Source of the DNA: Mesostigma viride
Lineage: Eukaryota > Streptophyta > Mesostigmatophyceae > Mesostigmatales > Mesostigmataceae
Assembly: GCA_009746045.1 (NCBI GenBank)
Contig: RPFO01000595.1
Coordinates: forward strand, 489,501-553,500
Reading direction: 5' to 3'
DNA: 64,000 bases
Of this stretch, positions 1 through 10,541 are shown piece after piece. Under the pieces are notes generated by a model, which worked only from the letters and a program-made list of their open reading frames with translations, was not told the origin of the DNA and searched no databases. Each line of letters opens with the position of its first letter. The first letter of the stretch is position 1. A program made the position numbers and the translations under genes.

Positions 1-1300
1 TGCTAGTCTTCCCCAGAAAACTGCACACCGTCTCTCTTTGCTGAAATGAAAATGTTCCTTTGCAGATGGAGCTAGTCTCTTCGAGTAATGAAAAGAGGGC
101 TCTCAGCCGAGGACAAGGAACTGTCCCTCGTGCCTGATGACCACCTTCTTGATCCCCTTGTGTACCGTCGCGTGCCGCGTTTGAATATCCTTGCTGGGGC
201 GTTAGCTAGACGCTCCAACTACTCTAATTGCGACAATATGATGGTGCAAGAGGGTGCTTTTGCCTCCCCTGCTATAGAACAATGCTTTCACAACACACAC
301 TTTGCACAGTCTGATGATGAAGCCGCACATGCGGAATTTATTGAGAAAGTTAATACAATTACAACACGTTGATAGTCTCAATATCGATGCACTCCATGCT
401 CACGAGCCCGCAGTTAGGCAGCGCTCCATGACATGCTACCGGCCTTGCTCCCAAGGAAAGGGAGAAACACGAAGGCCACTAACGAGAGACTCGAAGAGAC
501 TACACGCTGCGTGAGAGTCCTCTTCGACTATGAACCAAACCATTCGTCATGCCACACGCATGACACACGCCACACTTGTCAGTCCAGCCAGGAATGCCAA
601 AACTATCTTGCTGCCTGAACCATGCAAATAGAAACCGCATTCCAGTTGCCGTCCTGGCTTTCTACCACACATGCCAACAAAAGCAGGAAGGCATCCCGAC
701 AAATCTAAATTGCTACCCTGTTGCCGATCTCATCTCCTAGAGGCTCCGGCATTTCTGTCCCTGGGAATGTCCGGCATTGAGTCACGTCCACCAAGGTCGA
801 AGCATAATATCCTTCAGACAATCTGCACGCTCACACCTTGCGTGTGAGTGGCCCAGCAAACATTGCGTCTAATCGTTCCTTTCTAGAAGAAATCCCTTTG
901 TAGGGCTGCCAGCGATTTCGCATTCATTCCAGCGATCTGGCTCCGCACCGCAAATTGTCCTTTTCCATTTTCTGTCCAGTCCTCATAACGTTGACCCGCT
1001 ATTCTACACCACAAAGACACCTGGCCTGTCAATAGCCTCGGCGCTGTTGAAGTCCAGCAGTCCAGCTCAGCTCCAGCTCCAGCTGTCCTAACTCGCGTAT
1101 GATCCTCTCGACGCTGCGCACTTGTGCTGCCGTCCGCTCAAGTCAGTGCTGCGCGCCCAGCTGTGCCTGGCCCGGCGCGCGCGCACGTACACTTTCGTCC
1201 GCTCTTATGCTGCTAGCGCTAGTGTACCCCCCCGGTCACTAGCCTTTGTCGAAAATGCGTAGAAAACAAATTCCTTGCGCACGTCACCGGTCTTGTGCAT
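1..1300. other. No supported gene
   Basis: I see no coding exon I can support here. Short open frames exist but lack recognisable domains, convincing splice borders or codon bias. A short CAGCTC-type direct repeat lies near 1060-1090. The stretch ends at the 3' side of the minus-strand LINE remnant. Confidence 0.5.
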
Positions 1301-1311
1301 AGTGGGCGCCC

Positions 1312-3072
1312 GGATGACATAGCTCGCGTCCGTGACAATCCTCATTACTAATGTGCAAACCAAAGGGGATGTTAAGGGCCTTGCGCAGCATCTTGGTGAC
1401 GGCGCCGTCGAGTCGTTGCTCCAGCTCCTGCGTCAGTGTCCACGTCTCGGCGCCGTAGGGACCTCACGATCGTCAGAATGACGACCTTGAAGAGGTCATA
1501 CTTGACGATCCGGGGTAGGGCGGGGTTGCTCCACCAGCGGCGGTGGTCATGGAGGTGCGCCCACGTATGCCATGCCGATCTGTGTCGTCAGGTCGTCCTC
1601 GCAGTCGGGAAGCCAACTGCCGAGCAGCTTGAAGCGGCCTGAAGTAGGGTAGGGGACCTCGGTGTCATCTAAGAGGCGGAGTGTGGGTGGGGGCCCTGGC
1701 ATGCCGAGGGCCAGGGCCTCCGTTTTGGGGCTGATTTCTAGACCAACCGCCCGAGCCTCGAGCGCCAGGCAGTCCAGCCAAAGTTGGGAAGACTCCGACT
1801 TCTCGATGAGCGTGATCGATGTCGTCCGCATAAATGAGGTCAGCTAGTAAATTCTGCTTGTTAGTCGGCCCCCCTTCTCCAAGCTCGTTCGTGATCGCTA
1901 GGCCGGGGGCACGGCCTGCAATGCTAGCAAAGCGAGCACGTGCGCGCGCCTGGCGCATAACATAATCCACTACAATAATAAACAGGTACGGCGACAGGAC
2001 GCAACCCTGCCAGACGCCGGACTGCAGTGGGCATGGCGGGGTAACGCCGTGTTGAGTGCGCACGTACCGAAGTGCATGGTCGACCCCTCATACAGTGTGT
2101 GGATGACGGTAATCAGGGGAGTGGGGACGCGAGCGCGAGCAAGTACAGCCCATAGAGCGTCCCAGAGGACAGAATCAAAAGCCTTGATGAAGTCGACGAA
2201 GATCAGGATGGCGGGAAACTCACCAGGCTGCAGGAGAGCGATTTCCTCGAAGAGGCGACGCGCGACGAAGATGGCCATGACGGTGTTGCGCCCAGGACGA
2301 AAGCCCATTTGACTTTCCCCTAGGTGACGGTTGAGAGCAGAACGAAGGCGGTTGAGGATCATGCGCATGAACAACTCAGTGAGTGCGGCGCTCTGGATGC
2401 AGACTCCTCGGTAGTTGGCGGGGTCGTCAGGGGAACCTTTGTTTTTGTACAGCATAATACGGTAGCTGTGCTGCCACTCAGGAATCGGCGGCGCGTCGGC
2501 AAGCAGGATCCGGTTGCAGACGCCAAGCAGGAACCCCGTGAGCGCCGTCAGCTTAATCACCGGGGCGGGGAGCTGGTCAGGTCTACCGGCGGCGTAGATC
2601 GAAGCGGAGTGGCTTGGCGGCGATGCTCAGCTCGAGCTCGGTGAACGGCGGTAGCTCGTTGGGGTCGGCCAGGGGTTCCGTCAGGGCTGGGTACGTGTAG
2701 TCCTGCTCAGCGGCGGAGGCGGCGGGGGGCCGCCGAGCAGCCGGGACTGGGAGGAATACCACTGGTCGAGCTGCTGCTGCGGTGAGCCAGAGAGTGTCCG
2801 CGGCGCCGGCTGCGCGCCGCCGGCGGGCCGCTGGGCATGACGCAGGCGGGTCCAGGCGTACTTGCCATGCTGGTCCTTGAGGTGGGCGAAGTACTCGCGG
2901 ACATGGAGGTCCTCCTGCTCCTTGGTCGCCTGCCGGATGGCCGGATGGCCTCAAGGTCATGCAAGTCCGCAAAGAACTTCTGGCGTTCCACCTCAGTGTG
3001 GCACAGTACCACTATGTTGAGCGTAACGGCCCGACCCCAACCGTGAGGTGGTGCTTGGACCGCGGCCCTCAA
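1312..3072 (-). pseudogene. LINE ORF2 (reverse transcriptase) remnant
   Basis: This is the reverse transcriptase part of a non-LTR retrotransposon, read from right to left and split over at least three frames. The open piece at 1970-2560 holds the FRPGRNT region (residues 87-93) and motif A, FVDFIKAFDSV (from residue 121, with the catalytic Asp). The frame then shifts into the piece at 1665-2063, which has motif B (GVWQGCVLSP) and motif C (YADD, residues 78-81). It shifts again into 1547-1831 (LGSWLPDCEDDLTTQIG, the thumb region), and the end near 1312-1420 matches the LINE fragment at 15523-15600. The upstream part (2583-3072) is the poorly conserved linker. No apurinic endonuclease domain is visible. 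The frameshifts mean it is dead. Confidence 0.85.
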
Positions 3073-4009
3073 CGGATTCGCGATGTGCTACCATAAGGCG
3101 TGGTGGGGTTAAAAACTAAGCGTGCTGGGGCTAGCTGCTGCCAGCAGCGAGCACAAATTAAGGCCGAGTCACGCCACCTTGGCCTGGCATCTCCACTGCC
3201 AGCAGTCTGAGTAAAAACGCCAACCGCCTGCCAGACGTTCAGTAAGCACCGCGCCAGGAGGCATGCACCGAGCGACGGTGTTCCTGGACGCCTAGAATAG
3301 ACACACGTTTTTCAATCTCCTCTACCCGGTAGCTATGGTCGCTATCCGCCAGTAATGTATAGGCGTTGAAGGTGGCGCGGGCCAGTGTCGCCAGCTGGCC
3401 CAACAGGGGAGAACATGGGGAGGAGATGGGGGGGGATGCAGCGGAAGTCAGGGGAGATGGAGGTGCATGAGACGGTGGTGGTGGAAATGGGCCGGGAGAT
3501 AGTGCTTTTCATCGCATGTACCTTGTCCTGCAAGCGTAGGATGCGAGCCTGCCGCCTGCTCTGCGGTATCCGGGGCCGGAATCATGACTGCGCAGCGCAA
3601 AGGCAGAGGCAATTCAGCATGCGTTGGGTGTTGCGGATTTTGCTGCTTACCGCTGTCGTTCTGGCCCGAGATACCGGCACCACCATGTGTATCAGTCGAC
3701 TGGGTTGATGCATGGGGGTGGAACGGTCGGTGGGGACTCTTTAGAGGCTGTCCCCGAATCCTGTTAATCACGAGCCGACGAGGTTGTCCTACCTACTGGG
3801 TGTCAGGGGCAGGACGTTTCGAGCCATGAGACTCTGCATTCCTCGGGTGTTGGTATAAACACAATGCGAAGCTGCCACTGATCCTGCATCAGACGCCGCC
3901 TGAACTCGCGCCCTCCCCAGTATGTACTGTACTGCTGCTGCCTGACCTCCACGACGCTGGGGTGATTCCAGCTCCTTGCTCCTCGCCCTTCAGCTGGGCG
4001 GGGGTGTCA
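3073..4009. other. Spacer between LINE ORF1 and ORF2 remnants
   Basis: No exon or motif is supported. It lies between two minus-strand pieces of what is probably one LINE, so it may be decayed ORF2 5' sequence, where the endonuclease would be expected. I could not recognise endonuclease motifs. Confidence 0.4.
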
Positions 4010-4797
4010 GTCTTCATCCATGCTGATCAATGGGGGTGTTTTTGAGCAGATGCAGCGGGCCCCGATGACCCGCCGCCTGTCGTGCATGCACGGAGGCGTG
4101 CATGGCGACAAGAACCAGGCCCAGAGGGCCTGGCAGCCGAATGGCCCTCTCAATGGCAGCACTGTTGGCGGAGCTGCAACACCCCCAAGAGCGCCGAGCC
4201 TCGCAGTGTAAGTTCCTGAGCCGTCTCATTCTGGTGCTCGCCGACTTGGAATCCCTTGAGGATGATATTGCGTTGTCGCAGCTGCACCACATTCTGAGAC
4301 TGACCATTGGCAGTAGCGGCAGTCTCGGCCCCTGGTTGACGATGGCAGTCAGTTTTTTGCCAGTTACGTCTGCGAATGTTGTCTGCTTGGGCGGGGGGGG
4401 GCCCATGGCTGCCTTTAGTTCCAGCAAGGTTGCTGACGTGGCAGCAGAGGACGCTGCCAGTGTCTGCATCTCGCCGTGCATGGAGGTTAGAGACTACGTT
4501 AAGTCAATGCAGCAGAGCGGTAGCATCGACTGCAGGGTAGTGCTCATCGGCCGCTGGGGCAGCCATGGCCGCCAGCGGCTGGAAGAGTTCAGAGCAGCAC
4601 GTAAAACGACAGGCAGTGCGGAGCTGTGCAAGATTCCATTCACGACAGTCTTCCGAGGCAGCATTGTCGATAATCTTGCCACGGGGGTCACGATGGAACA
4701 TGAGAAAACGTATCGCGTCAGTAGATTCCATAAGGAAAACAGCAGCGATGTCGGCTGGCTTCAGGTTCAGGCGGGTGCCCGTAGGCTTGTAGGTTAA
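4010..4797 (-). pseudogene. LINE ORF1-like remnant
   Basis: Minus-strand open pieces (4504-4731 and 4014-4481) resemble a LINE ORF1. One contains TFADVTGKKLTAIVNQG. In a neighbouring frame a stretch RNIILKGF followed by NETAQELT resembles the SLNVIVKHF/DETSETLA stretch of the ORF1 at 17.8-19.2 kb. It lies upstream of the reverse transcriptase remnant on the same strand, as ORF1 should. Frames are interrupted. The assignment rests on local similarity to the second ORF1 in this window. Confidence 0.5.
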
Positions 4798-5045
4798 AGC
4801 GAAGGTATCCAGCTAGAGATGTGTTAGATTCAACTGACCGCCATAGAAACTGCTTCCATGTTTCTCGGCCGTTTGTTAGCGTCATTCTAGGTGATTACGG
4901 CGCCATTTTCGAGTTTGTTTGCGTCAGTAATGGTATCCAACGAAAGAGCGTCACGAGCTGAAGACGTTGCCGACATGTTGGTGGCAAAATAATGCGTCTA
5001 TCGAGCATCCACAGCTACGATCAATATCACGTATACTATTTCGTC

Positions 5046-5420
5046 ACTCGTGGGGGGTCACCCGGGCTGGCCATCTAGCCCGTGCTCATCAGGTTGATAC
5101 AGATGAGGGCCCGGCTGGTTCCTTGCGGACATTGGACATACCGCGATATGATTTTAGCTGACATGCAGAGCAAAGTCTGACGCTGTTGGCGTCATCCGCT
5201 CAACCCCTCTTACTAAGATATGGTCGGATATGCAGGATAAGCAGCATTGGGTAGACATTGTCAAAGACTACGACCCCCCAACTGTGGGTCCTATAGGAGA
5301 TGTAAAAAGCACGGTAGGCATAGTTTGCGTGCAAGATTAGCTCGAGGCCTCACTTGAGGCCCATATTATTTTAGACTAGCTGTGGACATCTATTAATTAA
5401 TTAATTAATTAATTAATTAA
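5046..5420 (+). mobile_element. 5'-truncated LINE 3' end, family B, with (TTAA)n tail
   Basis: Around 5060-5160 a plus frame reads AGHLARAHQVDTDEGPAG, a relative of the LINE C-terminal stretch LAGHLARTDQVDTSD at 15.65 kb. The 3' untranslated part (5231-5385) ends in ATTAATTAATTAA repeats (5392-5420). The (TTAA)n tail is typical of how a LINE 3' end is marked. Confidence 0.6.
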
Positions 5421-5580
5421 TGCAGGATAAGCAGCATTGGGTAGACATTGTCAAAGACTACGACCCCCAACTGTGGGTCCTATAGGAGATATAAAAAGCA
5501 CGGTAGGCATAGTTTGCGTGCAAGATTAGCTCGAGGCCTCACTTGAGGCCCATATTATTTTAGACTAGCTGAGGACATAC
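5421..5580 (+). repeat. Second copy of the LINE family B 3' end
   Basis: Starting with TGCAGGATAAGCAGCATTGG, this segment repeats 5231-5385 almost base for base, directly after the (TTAA)n tail of the first copy. It was either a second insertion into the tail of the first or a tandem duplication. Confidence 0.75.
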
Positions 5581-5621
5581 ATGTACATATTGACGTCTTG
5601 GTAAAAAGTCCACGATATCTT

Positions 5622-5966
5622 AATTAATTAATAGACACGTGACTGCCTCACGTGAGCACTAGCATAAGTCCTCAGTGGGAGGGGAACATGGGATGGAATG
5701 GATGGTGTAAGCTATCTAGGTCCTAGTTACAGGGGTGTGGGCACCGCGGCCCGAATCGCTATGAATGCCATACGCGGTCACACGCGGAGCCCCCACAGAC
5801 TTGGGGGTGGTCTCCTTCATCACTACTTGCCATCTATCCTTACGTACCATCTGCCTCTATATTACGGACAAACCAGGAGGCTGCCCGGGCGTGAGCCCGT
5901 CGCGTCTAGTGTAGCATATGTCCATGCCGAGTCTATCACGAAAAGTCCACTATATCTTAAATTGGG
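5622..5966 (-). mobile_element. 5'-truncated LINE 3' end, family A, minus orientation
   Basis: The sequence is the reverse complement of the LINE 3' end at 15.79-16.11 kb. It holds the same coding end (WRQMVHKDRW region), the TCACGTGAGC hairpin-like motif and a short TTAATTAA tail. It contains no intact reading frame. Confidence 0.75.
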
Positions 5967-5999
5967 GAATTCAGTCGTTCAGTGCTCCGTGGTCCCCCA

Positions 6000-7190
6000 A
6001 CGGGGACACGAGACTAATCAATTAATTAATTAATGCATGTTAAGGTTGGTTAGCCAGGCCATCTCCATCCCCATGCATTCATTAATTAAGGAATTCGTCA
6101 CGTGCCTCCGTTGGAAGGACACGGAGCACATAATCCTTGGCACGTCTAGCTCCTAGGAGTATGCCTCATGCGGCCCAAGCGCGCACCCTGGGTCGTCGAG
6201 TAATTCAGCTCCACAGCTGCTTAAAAATCATGGGTTCAGGGCAGGCAAACAATGGTAGTAGGATGTAACACATTGTCAGGCACCCACATACCCAACCAAT
6301 CATGCCGCAGAATAAAACATTCAGCCAAAAGGGCAATCTTCACGGCCAGTGCATCGACGAGTTCCCATAGAGAGAGAAAAAGCTGCGCATGGGCACATGC
6401 ATGGGCAAGCAGGGTATTCAACTAGGCTCACTAACTAAGATTGATCAAACTAGAGAACAAGGCACTGCTGCGTGCAAGGCATCATCTCGACTCTTCCAAT
6501 CCAGGTGTACCCCTTCAGCACACACAAGCGGTGTACCCTAGAGCACCGAGGCAAGGCACACACAAGCAGAGTGAATACATGTGGTACGTGCATGCAAGAA
6601 AGTGTGTGAACAGGAACCAACCAGGCCAGACTGTGGACCTTTGCTGATTCAAAAATGGCATGATATTGTACATCTTGATACTCATGGGGTGGTGATGGGC
6701 GCCAGCTACAGGAACCAACAAGGCCAATGGATCTTTGCTTGCAGTTGCATTGGCGTGATCTTTTCTCACACATCGGGCCTTGGTGGTCTATATAACGATT
6801 GCTAATCGTGATGCAGTCTCGTGATCTTATTTATTATCTCTAATGATCCCATATTAATAATATTTACTGCTATTTTACTTATTATCATCCCATCTGATGG
6901 TTGGAGCATCACTCAGGCTCCCAGTACACATAAGCTAAATGGCTCACCTACTAATGAGTAGAGTAATTGGGTTTGTGTGCACATCCCGGCTCAATGACCA
7001 TCGGTCAATAGCGTGCAACCAGGTACGTACCCATGACACCCTAGTTGAAAACTGTGGTTGCCTGGACCTTGGTTGGGCAGAGGCCTAGGTGGTTACCGGT
7101 ATATTCATTGATAATGATACATAAACGAAGGTGAGAGCATCATGCAACATAAGGAAAGCCCCGAAAATCTTGAGGAAAAACCATATACAT
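6000..7190. other. Intergenic, no supported gene
   Basis: TTAA-rich short repeats occur at 6012-6090. The short open frames at 6.4-6.8 kb have no recognised domain. A piece near 6650-6715 (plus frame QKWHDIVHLDTHGVVMG) resembles a piece near 11600-11655, so it may be old coding or repeat sequence. Confidence 0.4.
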
Positions 7191-7347
7191 AATATCACAC
7201 TACATACCAGCGTAGTATGAGTATCATACTATAAGTATTACTAGTGTGACACTATCAGTATTAATATCACACTACATACCAGCGTAGTATTAGTATCATA
7301 CTATTAGTATTACTAGTGTGACACTATCAGTATTAATATCACACTAC
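7191..7347 (+). repeat. 72-bp tandem repeat
   Basis: A 72-bp unit starting AATATCACACTACATACC begins at 7191, 7263 and 7335. The third copy is interrupted by the hAT-like element and resumes at 10534 (ATACCAGCGTAGTATTAG), so the pre-insertion sequence can be read directly. Confidence 0.85.
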
Positions 7348-7620
7348 ATACCAGCCAGTGTTTTTTTTAAGGTTTTCGTTACTAGTGGCGCTAGGCCACT
7401 TGTGGCGTTTCGAACTATGAAAACTTCAGTTTACTCGGCCAATGTGTGGCTTTAAGCCAATTAAAATTGGGCTTGGCACGGCCACGTGTGGCGGGCTGGC
7501 TTTTTGGTGCAGCAAATGACCCTACCGGCAGCGGGGTCAGCGCGGCGCGGCGCCGTACTGGCATTCCAAGTTCAAAGTAGTTCAGAACAGTATGTTCAAA
7601 CTAGTAGAATTTAGTAGAAT

Positions 7621-7696
7621 CATTCACGCCTTAAGTTGGGTTCACGCCTGAAGTTGGGTTGACCAAAAACCTCGAACCCAACTTAAGGCGTGAATG
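7621..7696. repeat. 23-bp perfect inverted repeat (hairpin)
   Basis: The arms 7621-7643 (CATTCACGCCTTAAGTTGGG and three more bases) and 7674-7696 are exact reverse complements around a 30-base loop, which holds a third, imperfect copy of the motif. The CATTC-CGC-TTAAGTT core resembles the ends of the MITE at 44681-45005. Confidence 0.9.
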
Positions 7697-7728
7697 CCTG
7701 TACACAAGGCGGGCGAGCGTCTCCGTCT

Positions 7729-7865
7729 CAGGCATCGGCGCCGGGCGTACTTGGTAAATTAACAACAACGATTACTACTACAGCCACTGCTTAACAAAAC
7801 GATTACTGAAGTGCCGAAAGTCGAAACACATTAGTCAGGGCAGTACAGTACTGTATGGCTGGCGA
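7729..7865 (+). repeat. 137-bp direct repeat, left copy
   Basis: The sequence from CAGGCATCGGCGCCGGGCGT to GTATGGCTGGCGA recurs, as far as I can see identically, at 9952-10088, both inside the hAT-like element. The two copies bracket the minus-strand gene-like region like short terminal repeats of a nested insertion. Confidence 0.9.
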
Positions 7866-8879
7866 AACCGTCATATGTCTCCATAGCTCCACCACACAGG
7901 GCCTAAAACGTATGCTACAGGAATGACTAACCTGGCCCAGGCCTTTGATGTGACCCATGCCTCCCAGTCCCACGCTGACGTCCACGCGGCCTTGAAGTCT
8001 TTGGTGCAACTGCTTGGGCCGCAGACATCATCAACATAAATCGGCATCTTATCAGCAGCATGACCCAAGCCGTTGATTTGGAATAATCCATCAGTCTCTC
8101 TTGCAAGAACATGAGAGAAGCATGAAGCTGATTGAAGCTTACCATATCTTCAACGTGTTTAAGGACTCCATCAACGAGGAATAGAAATAACATCGTTTCA
8201 ACAGTGACATTGATGAGCGGTAACTAATAGGGAATAAACAACACGTGCCCTAAATCCATAACAGAGACTTTATCCTAATAACTGCTTGAAAGTTCTGCAT
8301 CCAAATCATTTCTTGTGGCAAAGCCTTGAATCCTCAAGCGAAAGGGAAAAGAAAGGGAAGAACATTCAAAACAGCCTATGAGAAATACCAAAGTGCATGT
8401 AATGCACCAAGGACAACATTGCACCCATGGCACAAAGCTCAACAAACACTGCATGTTCTTCACCTTGTTGTTCATCGTCGAGTTGAAGATTGCTGAGCAG
8501 GTTCGACACGTCATCTGCTAGTTTGATTTTTATCATGGCAAGCATGGTTGACAACAAATAACAGAGTAAAACAGTGCAAGTGGGTGAGCGCTCAACCACT
8601 ATCAGCACATAATGCCTTCTACAATCATTCACAAAGACACGCCCAACAAAGTCCAAGGCTTGCTTACATTAATCACATAGCCCTATGAAAGCAAGGAAAA
8701 TTTTCATTACACTTTTTCGCCGAACTAACTGCCGGCAAAGCATCAAGGCGAGCACAGTGTAACAAAGGTCATAGAATACTCTTCTAGATATGAAAGAATA
8801 ACTTGTCGCTTTCGAAATACGACATGAAATATTGATGGACTGCAAGATGATCGTAAAGTAAGTTGCTTATTATAACAAC

Positions 8880-9132
8880 TCACTCAGCGGAGATCGCGGC
8901 TGCTGCTCTTCCTGGTGCTGACGCTGCTGTTCTTGTCGCGGTGCTGGTGGAAGCGATGCCGACGGCGACGGCATTACGGGTGGCTGGTGCTGAGGCCATG
9001 CCTGTGGGTCAAGCTGCGACTGCTGCCGCTGATGTTGCTGCGGCGGCGACTGAGGCTGCGCATGCTGCTGTGGTGGTGGTGACCAGGACGGTTGCTGCTG
9101 GTCCTCGCCTCCAATCTCCGTGGCCAGCAAAG
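8880..9132 (-). CDS. hAT-borne gene, exon 2 (Gln/Pro-rich)
   Basis: An acceptor (TCCTCCCAG) precedes this exon. Joined to the exon at 9314-9623 it continues in phase (G + CT) and codes a segment starting LLATEIGGEDQQQPSW, followed by a long Gln/Pro/His-rich, probably disordered stretch. The frame can run to a stop at 8870. A GTGAGT donor at 8874-8879 would instead make it internal, with further exons at about 8.3-8.6 kb (DFVGRVFVNDCRRHYVLIVV, then a segment ending LADDVSNLLSNLQLDDEQQ). Function not recognised. Confidence 0.5.
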
Positions 9133-9313
9133 CTGGGAGGATGAACAACAAGGCCAAGTACCACGAGAAAATCGAAAACAGAAAACTGAGGAATTCTAGG
9201 TCGATGGCTAAACTAGCAAAGGAGAAGTAAGAAAGCTAAAATTACAGGACGTATGCTTTTAAAAGGAAAATCTTGCAATATTGCATAACACAGGTTATTG
9301 AAAGCGGTATTAC

Positions 9314-9623
9314 CCGAACCTGCTGGGAGCGGGTTGTACGCGAGATACGCCTGAACGTAGAGATCGTTTGCCGCCAAATGGTACCCCGGGTGCAGAGTGC
9401 CATCCCGATACATTTCGCAATACGCGATGAACGCGCTTTGCATGCTGTCGTATTTCAGGGGGGTTCCATTTTCATCCAATGCATAAACGCTCCTGCCTGC
9501 TATCTTGAACTGTATTTTATAACACACAACCTTCGTGCGTTTTTTGTTTTTTTGTTCATAGATGTGTGACCCCTTGAAGTTCGGTTTTTTCCAAAACCCT
9601 GGCCCCAGCGGAAAGCCATCCAT
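9314..9623 (-). CDS. hAT-borne gene, exon 1 (unknown protein)
   Basis: This exon starts with MDGFPLGPGFWKKPNF and codes 103 residues before a GTAATA donor. The sequence is non-repetitive with normal protein composition (…YALDENGTPLKYDSMQSAFI…, then HPGYHLAANDLYVQAYLAYN), unlike the shadow frames around it. It lies entirely inside the hAT-like element, so it is either a transposon-encoded protein or a captured host exon. I recognise no domain. The start is the first Met of the frame and no upstream exon was sought. Confidence 0.5.
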
Positions 9624-9951
9624 TTCCAGCCGTGATGACAGACCACGCGCCCCTACACCACTTTTAAGTTCAACGGCCGTCAGGCCGTGCCCGCGAGGTC
9701 GCCAGCCGGGGGTATTCCAGCGCGCTGAAGTGGCCCGTGCAATTACAAGCGCCCGTGGAATTACGAGTGACGGCGCACCTGCGACATGCAGGCCTGGCGC
9801 GGCTGGCGGGCCGGCTTGCTGTTCTGTCTATAGTAGTGCGCTAGTAGAGATACTACAAAAGTTACTCAATGCGTTCCGGGTTAGTTACGAAAAAATTGGT
9901 AAATGCTAGAGACCTTGGTAATTGACCCTGGTAATTGCAAAAAATACACAA

Positions 9952-10088
9952 CAGGCATCGGCGCCGGGCGTACTTGGTAAATTAACAACAACGATTACTA
10001 CTACAGCCACTGCTTAACAAAACGATTACTGAAGTGCCGAAAGTCGAAACACATTAGTCAGGGCAGTACAGTACTGTATGGCTGGCGA
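9952..10088 (+). repeat. 137-bp direct repeat, right copy
   Basis: Partner of 7729-7865, in the same orientation. Beyond GGCTGGCGA the two copies diverge at once. Confidence 0.9.
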
Positions 10089-10541
10089 GTGACTGGAACT
10101 GAGGCGCCAGCCGCCAGGCCGCCAGCCAGCTGAAGCCAGAAAATGCACACAAGCTGCAGTCTGCACAGTGCACTCTGGTCTCTGGCAGCGGGCCACTTGC
10201 CACTTGGCACTTGGCCGGGCTCTACGTACATGCACTATGCAGTCAGTAAGTCAGTCAGTCATAGTAGTACTCATAGTAGTTCTAGTACTAGGGAGGCTTG
10301 TGGCGGAACGCCGGCCGGAAGACCGGCTGACACCGCCAATTGTGGCGTAGCCTGTACTAGAGTGAACTTCAGGCACGGCCACCCTGTGGCGAAACGAAAC
10401 TACAAAGTAGAACAGCACGGCCAAATTGTGGCTTCTTGGGTGCCCTGTCCAAGTGGGTGGCACCGCCACATTTTGCCAAAAAAAGTGCCACACCGCCACA
10501 TTTGGCGGCATATCGCCACTAAAAAAAACACTGATACCAGC

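Larger units (their letters stand above)
7356..10533. mobile_element. hAT-like DNA transposon (3,178 bp)
   Basis: The ends are terminal inverted repeats: CAGTGTTTTTTTTA on the left, and its perfect 14-bp complement on the right (TAAAAAAAACACTG, ending at 10533). The element is flanked by an exact 8-bp direct duplication, ATACCAGC (7348-7355 and 10534-10541). An 8-bp target duplication with CAGTG-type ends is characteristic of the hAT superfamily. Both subterminal regions are rich in TGGCG/CGCCA motifs, often paired as short palindromes (7385-7500 and 10295-10520), which may be transposase-binding sites. Inside are a 137-bp direct repeat pair, a 23-bp hairpin and a minus-strand spliced open frame. 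I could not recognise a BED finger or the hAT catalytic and dimerisation domain, so it is probably non-autonomous or carries a captured gene. Confidence 0.85.

Noticed and set aside
6450-6805. Overlapping open frames on both strands at 6.4-6.8 kb
   Set aside because: Neither strand shows a domain. The local similarity to 11.6 kb is too weak to call a gene.
8870-9623. The gene inside the first hAT-like element as its transposase
   Set aside because: No BED-type zinc finger, DDE-like residues or hAT C-terminal dimerisation motif could be seen, and it is far too short.
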